The notes: generated by a model not told the origin, from the sequence alone. Shown: positions 1 through 5,548, counted from the stretch's first letter. The stretch is 5,943 nucleotides of DNA from an uncultured Prevotellaceae bacterium (GCA_937892315.1 CALAVF010000362.1:1-5943); one strand, 5' to 3'. Numbers and translations: made by a program.

Positions 1-54
1 GATGGTGATTTTGTTGGTGTCTGTACGGAAGCCTGCCCCTTTGTCTTTGAGGCT
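1..54 (-). repeat. Duplicated coaBC fragment (left copy of 54-bp direct repeat)
   Basis: Every base of 1-54 is identical to 2422-2475, inside the intact coaBC gene. Read on the minus strand it encodes 18 residues in the coaBC frame, starting SLKDKGAGF and ending NKITI (CoaBC residues 353-370). Identity stops between 54 and 55, which is also a codon boundary of coaBC. The copy may continue to the left beyond the window, so 54 bp is a minimum length. It could be the remnant of an original coaBC 3' end left by an insertion or duplication event, or an assembly overlap at a contig end. Confidence 0.93.
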
Positions 55-56
55 CT

Positions 57-200
57 GGCATCGCCCTGATTGTCGAACGAGCAACGCCCAAGGCTACCGA
101 GACACTGACTGGCATTTACTCCGACAAAGTAATTGACGAAAGCAACCGCTATCAACCGTATAATGACCTGAACGACTGGCTTAAATCAAGACTTATGTAG
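57..200 (+). pseudogene. 3' tail of an unidentified gene, truncated at the repeat junction
   Basis: An open frame of 47 codons ends at the TAG at 198-200. It begins GIALIVERATPKATE and ends DLNDWLKSRLM. The composition (mixed charged and hydrophobic residues, an amphipathic C-terminal helix ending in WLKSRL) looks like the end of a real globular protein. In this frame a TGA at 48-50 lies inside the coaBC-derived repeat, and there is no start codon, so the 5' part of the gene is missing. I do not recognise the family. A perfect hairpin 14 bases after the stop fits the end of a transcription unit. It may be a genuinely broken gene or an intact gene misjoined by assembly. Confidence 0.5.
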
Positions 201-213
201 AAAAAAACGGCGT

Positions 214-257
214 AAACCGTCAAAATCAACAACAAATATCATAGATTTTGACGGTTT
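214..257 (+). terminator. 14-bp perfect hairpin, possible terminator of the truncated gene
   Basis: AAACCGTCAAAATC at 214-227 is the exact reverse complement of 244-257, separated by a 16-base loop. It lies 14 bases after the stop at 200. On the + strand the right arm ends in TTT, but no long U-tract follows, and the loop is long for a classical intrinsic terminator. A terminator or RNA-stabilising 3' hairpin is the likeliest role. A protein-binding dyad is an alternative. Confidence 0.5.
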
Positions 258-277
258 CTGACAGACATGCTAAGATT

Positions 278-322
278 TGGCGGAAAATGACAAATATGAG
301 CAAAAACATATGGCGGAAAATG
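278..322. repeat. 12-bp direct repeat pair, 33-bp period
   Basis: TGGCGGAAAATG occurs at 278-289 and again at 311-322. The starts are 33 bp apart, about three helical turns, which would place the two copies on the same face of the DNA. The second copy also lies within a short dyad, ATGGC (310-314) and GCCAT (322-326). The spacing suggests paired protein-binding sites, but the pair is about 170 bp upstream of the predicted promoter, so a link with AbiE regulation is only inferred. Confidence 0.6.
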
Positions 323-430
323 CCATCCAAAATACTAATGAACATTTTATCATTGCAAAAAATCATCATAGAAAGAAAGATTGATGCACCGTAATATTTG
401 CAAATTTCGAATACAAAGTAGTTGTTTGAC

Positions 431-463
431 GCGAAAAATACTCCTCAATAGGCAATTTTTCGC
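431..463. promoter_or_regulatory. Inverted repeat, candidate AbiEi operator
   Basis: GCGAAAAAT at 431-439 pairs perfectly with ATTTTTCGC at 455-463 across a 15-base spacer. It ends eight bases before the predicted -33 element. AbiEi antitoxins characterised in other bacteria repress their own operon by binding inverted repeats in the promoter region. This is the best-placed dyad for that role here. The repeat is seen directly; binding is inference. Confidence 0.45.
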
Positions 464-471
464 CAGGAAAC

Positions 472-502
472 TTGTAAGTGTCGTGAATTTGCTATATTTT
501 TG
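472..502 (+). promoter_or_regulatory. Predicted promoter of the AbiE operon
   Basis: A TTG at 472-474 and TATTTTTG at 495-502 match the Bacteroidetes -33 and -7 (TAnnTTTG) elements with a 20-base spacer. Transcription would start near 509, giving a leader of about 18 bases to the first ATG at 527. This placement argues against translation from the in-frame TTG at 500, which lies inside the -7 box. Confidence 0.6.
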
Positions 503-526
503 CGACGGGTTTTAACACTTGTAGTT

Positions 527-1141
527 ATGATGACGAATAAAGTCTCCACGGAAATTGCAGGAATGACACCTGGCATGGTATTTTTTCCTTCAGACCTGGC
601 AAAGGTGGGTACCAAGTCCTCCTATGTGCTGAAGGTGCTGGAGAGGGAGACCAAGGCAGGCACGATACTCAGGCTGGCCCAAGGAGTATATTATTATCCC
701 AAGTCGGATGACAAATACGGTTTAGGGGTAATATACCCATCCTACGAAGAGGTGGCAGAAAGGATTGCCGAGAGAGATAAGGTTACCATTGTTCCGACAG
801 GTGCCTATGCCTTGAACAAACTTGGGTTCTCCACACAAGTTCCCATGAATCTTGTTTATATGACCGACGGCACCTCGAAGACAATCAAGATGAGCAACGG
901 CTATTCCATCAAGTTCGTCCACACGACACAGAAGAACCTGGCCTATAAGAACAGGCTGTTGCAGATGCTGGTCTTTGCCCTGAAGGACATAGGTAAGGAG
1001 AACATCACAGAAGAGCATGAGGCAAGAGTCAGGACACTTCTGCAGAACACTCCGCTGGAACAGATCCGTGATGACTTGGGACTGATGCCTGCATGGATTA
1101 AAGATTTTATATTGAAACAGTATGAGCAACAAGTATTTTGA
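527..1141 (+). CDS. abiEi: AbiEi-like antitoxin / transcriptional repressor (DUF6088-like)
   Basis: This is the predicted antitoxin of a type IV (AbiE) toxin-antitoxin pair. In the family it neutralises the nucleotidyltransferase toxin without a stable complex and represses the operon. From the ATG at 527 the protein is 204 residues. The N-terminal ~57 residues look like the AbiEi winged helix-turn-helix, ending in a wing-like segment (LRLAQGVYYYP, about 48-58). The central stretch PTGAYALNKLGF (90-101) resembles the conserved centre of AbiEi-type proteins. The C-terminal helical part ends WIKDFILKQYEQQVF. I chose ATG 527 (ATG 530 is equally possible) because an upstream TTG would overlap the promoter. 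The gene overlaps the toxin gene by 20 bp, the usual antitoxin-first order. Assignment rests on motif recognition plus the neighbour; DUF6088 is the closest label I recall. Confidence 0.8.
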   Translation: MMTNKVSTEIAGMTPGMVFFPSDLAKVGTKSSYVLKVLERETKAGTILRLAQGVYYYPKSDDKYGLGVIYPSYEEVAERIAERDKVTIVPTGAYALNKLGFSTQVPMNLVYMTDGTSKTIKMSNGYSIKFVHTTQKNLAYKNRLLQMLVFALKDIGKENITEEHEARVRTLLQNTPLEQIRDDLGLMPAWIKDFILKQYEQQVF

Positions 1142-2156
1142 GATAGACGATGAAGGAAAGAAACTCTTCATCACACAAACAGCACTGAAGACTGGGCTGC
1201 CAGCTGCCGTGATTGAGAAAGACCTTTGGGTGACGATTGTGCTGCAACTGGTATTCCAACTGCCTTTTGCAGACAAGATTATCTTTAAGGGTGGTTCCAG
1301 CCTTTCCAAGACATGGGACTTAATAGGACGCATGTCAGAGGACGTTGACCTTGCCTACGACAGCAACTTTGGCATCTTTGAAGGCGATGAGCCAACTGTC
1401 AAGCAGATTAAGAAACTGAGGAAACAATCTTCGCTGTTCGTACAGAACGAGTTTTGCGAGGAACTGAAGTCTGCCATTATTAAGGCAGGATTGGACGACT
1501 GGTGTTCTGTTGAAGCACAGCCTAACGGCACAGGAAACGACACCTATCCAGAACCTCGCCAGTTGTACATCATCTATAAGTCATTGTTCAAGGATGGACT
1601 GGCAGACTCTAGTTCAGCATACGTTAAGCCCATTGTCATACTGGAAGTCAGTTCCAGGTCGTTGATTGAGCCTACAGGCAAGGCAAAAGTGAAAAGTATG
1701 ATTGCCCGTGAGTTCTCCAACATCAACACCGACATTGCCGACTCCGATATTCGTACTGCCTTGCCGGAGAAAACCTTTCTCGAAAAAGTGTTCCTCCTGC
1801 ATGAAATGTTTGTGACAGACAGATGTCAGCGAGCAGATCGGAAATCGCGCCACCTATACGATATTGAGCGGATGATGGATAAGAATTTTGCTTTACTTGC
1901 TGTCAAGGATGATGCCCTCTGGAATAGTATCAATCGCCATCGTGCCCGTTTCTCCTCTATCCATGGTGTTGACTATACCAAGGACTTACGAAAGGAAATC
2001 AGGCTTACTCCACCAGATGAAGTCATGCCCCTTTGGGAAGAGGATTACAAATACATGCACGAGCACATGATATACGATGGAACCGCACTTTCATTTGCCG
2101 ACCTCATGGCTCGTATGCGCGAACTTGAAAAACGCTTTCATAACAGACCTGTTTGA
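1122..2156 (+). CDS. abiEii: AbiEii/AbiGii-family nucleotidyltransferase toxin
   Basis: This is the predicted toxin of the AbiE module, 344 residues, a DNA polymerase beta-like nucleotidyltransferase. Related toxins halt growth by transferring nucleotides onto RNA (tRNA acceptor ends in some family members), and AbiE loci confer abortive phage resistance. Visible family motifs: IIFKGGSSLSKTW (about 53-65), the nucleotide-binding GG[ST]S loop; SEDVDLAYD (72-80), carrying the metal-binding Asp74 and Asp76; KPIVILEVSSRS (169-180), where Glu175 is the likely third acidic position; TFLEKVFLLHEMF (218-230) with Lys222; and RHLYDIERM (243-251), with the family's HxYD-type signature. All expected motifs are present, so the toxin looks intact. 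The ATG lies inside the end of the antitoxin gene in another frame, so translation is probably coupled. The neighbouring gene beyond it is convergent coaBC. Confidence 0.9.
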   Translation: MSNKYFEIDDEGKKLFITQTALKTGLPAAVIEKDLWVTIVLQLVFQLPFADKIIFKGGSSLSKTWDLIGRMSEDVDLAYDSNFGIFEGDEPTVKQIKKLRKQSSLFVQNEFCEELKSAIIKAGLDDWCSVEAQPNGTGNDTYPEPRQLYIIYKSLFKDGLADSSSAYVKPIVILEVSSRSLIEPTGKAKVKSMIAREFSNINTDIADSDIRTALPEKTFLEKVFLLHEMFVTDRCQRADRKSRHLYDIERMMDKNFALLAVKDDALWNSINRHRARFSSIHGVDYTKDLRKEIRLTPPDEVMPLWEEDYKYMHEHMIYDGTALSFADLMARMRELEKRFHNRPV

Positions 2157-2304
2157 TAGTAGTATAACCTTAAATTCCCGTTATGGGGACTTCCTTTTGG
2201 CGTTTATTATGTACTAAGGACACAAACCATTTCTTCCATGATAATGTTGATGTTCAGGCAGTCTTCAATTTTTGCCATTGTCTTCTTCGCTCTCATGCTC
2301 GTCT

Positions 2305-3531
2305 TTACTGGGGAAGAGTATTCAGAGAGGGGAACAAGACCGCCTCCAACTGGTCGATGATGTCTGCTGCCACTGCCGATTTAGACTTGAGGGGGTATTC
2401 CGTCTTTCCATCGCGGGTGATGATGGTGATTTTGTTGGTGTCTGTACGGAAGCCTGCCCCTTTGTCTTTGAGGCTGTTCAGCACGATGAAATCGAAGTTT
2501 TTCTTCTGAAGTTTGGCTTGGGCATTACTCTCTTCGTCGTTCGTTTCAAGAGCAAAACCGACAAGTGTCTGGTCGGCTCGTTTGATTTTGCCAAGAGAAG
2601 CGGCAATGTCAGGATTCGGTTTGAGCCGAATCACCATGTCGTCGCCTGTACGCTTTATCTTCTGAGCAGCCACCGCTTCTGGGGTAAAATCGGCGACGGC
2701 TGCACACAAAATTGCCGAATTCATCGAGGGAAATTGCTGCCAGCAAGCCTCATACATCTGCTGGGCACTCTCCACATCGACCCGGTGGATGTTGGGGTGT
2801 TGTGTCTGCATGGAGGCAGAAACAGGACCACAAACAAATTCGACTTCCGCACCACGGCGGGCACACTCTTCGGCAAGGGCGAAACCCATCTTGCCAGAGG
2901 AATAATTGCCGATGAAACGGACAGGGTCTATCTTTTCGTAGGTGGGGCCTGCCGTGATGAGCACCTTGGTACCTGCCATTGTTGTCTGCGTTGCAAAGAA
3001 GTCTTCAAGCACAGCCACAATGTTCTCGGGCTCTTCCATCCGTCCTTTTCCTTCGAGGTGAGAGGCAAGGAAGCCTGTACCCGGCTCAATGATGTGGTTG
3101 CCGTATGACTGAAGGGTCTTCAAGTTCTGCTGTGTAGATGGATGGGCATACATGTCCAAATCCATGGCAGGGGCAATGAAGACAGGAGCCTTCATGGAAA
3201 GGTAGGTGGTGATGAGCATATTGTCTGCGATGCCGTGTGCCATCTTGCCGATGGTGGAAGCCGTGGCAGGAGCAATGAGCATGGCATCAGCCCAAAGACC
3301 AAGGTCAACATGCGAATGCCATGTGCCGTCACGCTGGGCAAAAAACTCGCTGATGACAGGCTTGCTGGTAAGGGCAGAAAGGGTGATAGGAGTGATGAAT
3401 TCCTTTCCCGCAGGGGTGATGACCACCTGCACTTCAGCCCCTCGCTTGATGAGTTGCCGAATGATGAGGCATGATTTGTAGGCGGCGATGCTGCCTGTAA
3501 TGCCGAGAACGATTTTCTTGCCTTTTAACAT
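2305..3531 (-). CDS. coaBC: Bifunctional phosphopantothenoylcysteine decarboxylase / phosphopantothenate-cysteine ligase
   Basis: This flavoenzyme makes 4'-phosphopantetheine for coenzyme A: the CoaB domain joins cysteine to 4'-phosphopantothenate, and the CoaC domain decarboxylates the product using FMN. The protein is 408 residues, normal for the family. The N-terminal CoaC domain (1 to about 180) shows GITGSIAAYK (10-19), the catalytic-type His74 in HSHVDLGLWAD, and PAMDLDMY (121-128). The CoaB domain (about 186-400) shows ITAGPTYEKIDPVRFIGNYS (192-211) followed by SGKMG, AAVADFTP (277-284), KIKR (291-294), and a late DKGAGF (356-361). The decarboxylase positions that are Asn125 and Cys158 in E. 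coli appear as Asp124 and Ser157 here. It is last in the dnaN-exonuclease-coaBC operon, 56 bp after the exonuclease. Residues 353-370 are the part duplicated at bases 1-54. Confidence 0.97.
   Translation of the reverse strand: MLKGKKIVLGITGSIAAYKSCLIIRQLIKRGAEVQVVITPAGKEFITPITLSALTSKPVISEFFAQRDGTWHSHVDLGLWADAMLIAPATASTIGKMAHGIADNMLITTYLSMKAPVFIAPAMDLDMYAHPSTQQNLKTLQSYGNHIIEPGTGFLASHLEGKGRMEEPENIVAVLEDFFATQTTMAGTKVLITAGPTYEKIDPVRFIGNYSSGKMGFALAEECARRGAEVEFVCGPVSASMQTQHPNIHRVDVESAQQMYEACWQQFPSMNSAILCAAVADFTPEAVAAQKIKRTGDDMVIRLKPNPDIAASLGKIKRADQTLVGFALETNDEESNAQAKLQKKNFDFIVLNSLKDKGAGFRTDTNKITIITRDGKTEYPLKSKSAVAADIIDQLEAVLFPSLNTLPQ
2422..2475 (-). repeat. 54-bp direct repeat, right copy (inside coaBC)
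   Basis: This is identical to bases 1-54 and in the same orientation; it encodes CoaBC residues 353-370. The two copies are 2421 bp apart and enclose the truncated gene, the AbiE module and the final 170 bp of coaBC. The right copy is part of an uninterrupted full-length gene, so the left copy is the displaced or duplicated one. Confidence 0.93.
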
Positions 3532-3542
3532 GGTGACCCGTT

Positions 3543-3579
3543 GGTTTTTAGTTTTTGAGTTCTTGTGTTCTTAAGTTTT
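3543..3579 (-). repeat. Imperfect 7-8-nt tandem repeats in the exonuclease-coaBC gap
   Basis: On the + strand the stretch reads as five related units: GGTTTTT, AGTTTTT, GAGTTCTT, GTGTTCTT, AAGTTTT. On the coding strand they are A-rich units of the type AAGAACTC/AAAAACT. They fill most of the 56-bp gap between the exonuclease stop and the coaBC start. No TAnnTTTG promoter is visible on the minus strand within the gap, so coaBC is probably read from the dnaN promoter. Role unknown; an A-rich, unstructured leader that aids ribosome entry is one possibility. Confidence 0.5.
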
Positions 3580-3587
3580 AAGGGTTT

Positions 3588-4367
3588 TTATTTCTTTTTA
3601 TTCTTGGAAGAGAGATAGATTTTGGTGAGCACCTGCTTGGTGTTCTGAGCAAAATCGCCCTGCATCATCCACGAGTAATAATTGGGGTCGAGACGAAGCA
3701 GCACATCTGCGACAGGACGCCCTTTGTGCTTGCCAAAATTAAAGACCTCCACACCGTTGTCATCGCGAACAATGCGTCCTGCAAAGTCCACGTTGTTGTT
3801 CATCTGGCTATAATCAGCCAAAAAGTTGACATCGTTCTGCAGGTCGGCAGGATATTTATCCAATTGTGCCTCCAGCACTTCGAGCGTTGCTCGGGTATCG
3901 GCAAGAGCAGAATGAGCATTCTCAAGGTCTTTGCCACAATAGTACTGATAGGCAGCCACAAGGGTGCGGCGCTCCAGTTTATGGTAGATGTTCTGCACGT
4001 CGATGCAACGCCGCTTTGCCACATCAAAATCCATGCCCAGACGAAGGAACTCCTCGCAGAGCAAAGGAATGTCGAACTTGTTGGAATTGAAGCCTGCCAA
4101 GTCACACCCATCGAAGGTTTTGTACAGGTCGGCTGCAATGTCCTTGAAATAAGGACAATCCTTCACGTCCTCGTCTGTAATGCCATGCACGTCTGAGGCT
4201 TTCTTCGGGATGGGTCTCCCCGGGTTGATACGCATCGATTTGGACTCTTCGTTACCGTTCGGAAAAACTTTGATGTAGCAAAGTTCCACAATGCGGTCTT
4301 TTGCTACATCAACGCCTGTTGTCTCCAAATCGAAGAATATGATTGGATTCTGTAAGTTAAGTTTCAT
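3588..4367 (-). CDS. DEDDh 3'-5' exonuclease (DNA Pol III epsilon-like) with ExoX-type C-terminal domain
   Basis: This is a predicted 3'-5' exonuclease of the RNase T/DnaQ superfamily, 259 residues, likely acting on DNA ends in replication or repair. All five catalytic residues are visible: Asp13 and Glu15 in FFDLETTG (11-18), Asp99 in AGFNSNKFDIPLL (91-103), and His152 and Asp157 in AHSALADTRAT (151-161), the DEDDh arrangement. HGITDEDV (61-68) is a typical conserved loop. A second small domain (about 205-250) with FNFGKHKGRPVADV and DPNYYSWMMQGDF resembles the C-terminal module of exodeoxyribonuclease X and DUF3820 proteins; the tail is lysine-rich. The gene begins 2 bp after the dnaN stop, so the two are surely co-transcribed and probably translationally coupled. 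That suggests work with the sliding clamp. A specific choice between proofreading subunit and ExoX-like repair nuclease cannot be made from sequence alone. Confidence 0.92.
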   Translation of the reverse strand: MKLNLQNPIIFFDLETTGVDVAKDRIVELCYIKVFPNGNEESKSMRINPGRPIPKKASDVHGITDEDVKDCPYFKDIAADLYKTFDGCDLAGFNSNKFDIPLLCEEFLRLGMDFDVAKRRCIDVQNIYHKLERRTLVAAYQYYCGKDLENAHSALADTRATLEVLEAQLDKYPADLQNDVNFLADYSQMNNNVDFAGRIVRDDNGVEVFNFGKHKGRPVADVLLRLDPNYYSWMMQGDFAQNTKQVLTKIYLSSKNKKK

Positions 4368-4369
4368 GT

Positions 4370-5494
4370 TTAGTCTTTAAGCATCATTGGCATCAGAAGC
4401 ATGATGAGGTCTTCGTTCTCCTCCTGTTCGGCAGGAGTGATGACACCTGCACGACTTGGGTCGGCAAGTTCCAGAACGATGTCGCTGCTGGTGATGCTGT
4501 TGAGCACATCAATGAGGAAAGGACCATTGAAGCCAATGCTCATGGCTGTGCCATCGTACTCGCAAAGAACATGCTCCTCGGCAGAGGTCGAGAAGTCGAG
4601 GTCTTGTGCGGAGACGGTGAGTGTTCCAGCATCCACATGCAACTTGATGAGGGCACTGCTCTGGCTGGCAAAGACGCTCACACGGCGAAGAGCACTGATG
4701 AAGGCAAGCCGGTCGGCTGTCACACGGAATGGGTTGTCGTGTGGAATGACCGAATTGTAGTTAGGATAGCGACCTTCGATGAGGCGGCAACTAATCACAT
4801 AATCCGTGAGTTGAATCTCGGCATTGCGGTCGTCGAAACGCACAATCGCTTCACCTTCAGCCTTGGGGAGCACCGTCTTCAGCAAGAGAGCCGGCTTCTT
4901 GGAAAGGATAAAGGCAGATGGCTCGTCGGCATGAACTGAAAGCACTCTGTCACGCACGAGTTTATGACCATCGCTGGCAACGAAAGTGATGCTGTCTGTC
5001 GTCATGTCGAAATAGACACCATTCATCTGAGGACGAAGTTCGTCGTCTGCCGCAGCAAAAAGGCTACGGTTGATGCCGTTGAACATGACCTGAGCATCAA
5101 TGGCGATGCTGCGTGCTGAATCTGACAAGCGGTTGGGAACAGGATATTCATAACCGTTCTGCCCAATCAGGTTATAATGCCCATTCTGGTAGTTGATTTC
5201 GATGGCAAAGGTGTTCGGATCAACATTGAATGTGATTGGCTGCTCAGAAATCTCCTTGATGGAACTGATGAGTTGCTTGGAACCAATGGCGAACTTGCCC
5301 TCTCCTTCTGCGTCAGTAATCTCAACAGCAGTAATCATGGTTGTTTCGCTGTCGGATGCTGTCATCTTGAGCACACCATCTGCCAACTCGAAAAGAATGC
5401 AGTCGAGGATAGGCAATGCGTTTTTAGAACTTTGCACTCGGCTTATTGTCTGTAAGCGGTTGCTTAGACTTGTACTGGAAACGTTGAATCTCAT
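4370..5494 (-). CDS. dnaN: DNA polymerase III beta subunit (sliding clamp)
   Basis: This is the ring-shaped processivity factor that holds DNA polymerase III and repair enzymes on DNA. The protein is 374 residues, the full family length, in three similar domains (about 1-120, 125-245, 248-374). Recognisable features are the N-terminal VSSTSLSNRLQTISRVQSSK (5-24), LIGQNGYEYP (109-118), RPQMNGVYFDM (154-164), ASDGHKLVRD (173-182), SCRLIEGRYPNYNSVIP (235-251) and FNGPFLIDVL (322-331). The C-terminal LLMPMML (366-372) corresponds to the MPMRL end of the E. coli clamp that lines the partner-binding cleft. The ATG at 5492-5494 lies just downstream of a well-matched promoter. It is the first gene of the operon. 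Here dnaN is not beside dnaA, as far as the window shows. Confidence 0.98.
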   Translation of the reverse strand: MRFNVSSTSLSNRLQTISRVQSSKNALPILDCILFELADGVLKMTASDSETTMITAVEITDAEGEGKFAIGSKQLISSIKEISEQPITFNVDPNTFAIEINYQNGHYNLIGQNGYEYPVPNRLSDSARSIAIDAQVMFNGINRSLFAAADDELRPQMNGVYFDMTTDSITFVASDGHKLVRDRVLSVHADEPSAFILSKKPALLLKTVLPKAEGEAIVRFDDRNAEIQLTDYVISCRLIEGRYPNYNSVIPHDNPFRVTADRLAFISALRRVSVFASQSSALIKLHVDAGTLTVSAQDLDFSTSAEEHVLCEYDGTAMSIGFNGPFLIDVLNSITSSDIVLELADPSRAGVITPAEQEENEDLIMLLMPMMLKD

Positions 5495-5517
5495 TGTCGA
5501 AAATATTTATTTGAACA

Positions 5518-5548
5518 CAAAGTTATGGATAAGTTTTGAGAATACAAA
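5518..5548 (-). promoter_or_regulatory. Predicted promoter of the dnaN-exonuclease-coaBC operon
   Basis: On the minus strand, TTTG (5548-5545) and TAACTTTG (5525-5518) are separated by exactly 19 bases, a textbook Bacteroidetes -33/-7 pair. Transcription would start near 5511, with a leader of about 17 bases before the dnaN ATG. The promoter shares 5535-5548 with the divergent promoter of the next gene. Confidence 0.75.

Larger units (their letters stand above)
201..526. other. AT-rich intergenic region upstream of the AbiE module
   Basis: There are 326 bases without a convincing gene. In order, the region holds a 14-bp perfect hairpin (214-257), a 12-bp direct repeat (278-289 and 311-322), a 10-bp palindrome ATTTGCAAAT near 397-406, a 9-bp inverted repeat (431-463) and a Bacteroidetes-type promoter (472-502). 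Base composition is far more AT-rich than in the flanking genes, consistent with a regulatory region. Confidence 0.7.

Noticed and set aside
287..394. 35-codon + strand ORF upstream of the AbiE promoter
   Set aside because: It is short, Ile/Lys-rich as expected from AT-rich DNA, has no promoter, and overlaps the direct repeats.
397..406. 10-bp palindrome ATTTGCAAAT
   Set aside because: Short and AT-rich; expected by chance often enough in this region, so not listed as an operator.
500..526. Longer antitoxin reading frame starting at TTG 500
   Set aside because: The TTG is part of the predicted -7 element TATTTTTG, so it would lie upstream of the transcript start; the ATG at 527 fits better.
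201..526. CRISPR array, tRNA, riboswitch or small-RNA gene in the long intergenic region
   Set aside because: Only one 12-bp repeat pair and two dyads are present; no regular array, no cloverleaf and no known riboswitch core could be seen.
722..1333. 203-codon minus-strand frame across the AbiE genes
   Set aside because: It is antisense to two genes with recognisable family motifs and has no recognisable product.
2207..2296. 29-codon minus-strand ORF 8 bp after the coaBC stop (starts MRAKKTMAKIEDCLNINIIM)
   Set aside because: Position would suit a next operon gene, but it is very short, resembles no family I know, and is not supported by anything else. It could be a truncated gene start.
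2272..3108. Long + strand open frame across coaBC
   Set aside because: It is antisense to coaBC, whose protein has clear CoaB and CoaC motifs; the + strand product is Cys/His-rich shadow sequence.
3726..4196. 156-codon + strand frame across the exonuclease
   Set aside because: It is a shadow of the minus-strand exonuclease, which carries all DEDDh motifs.
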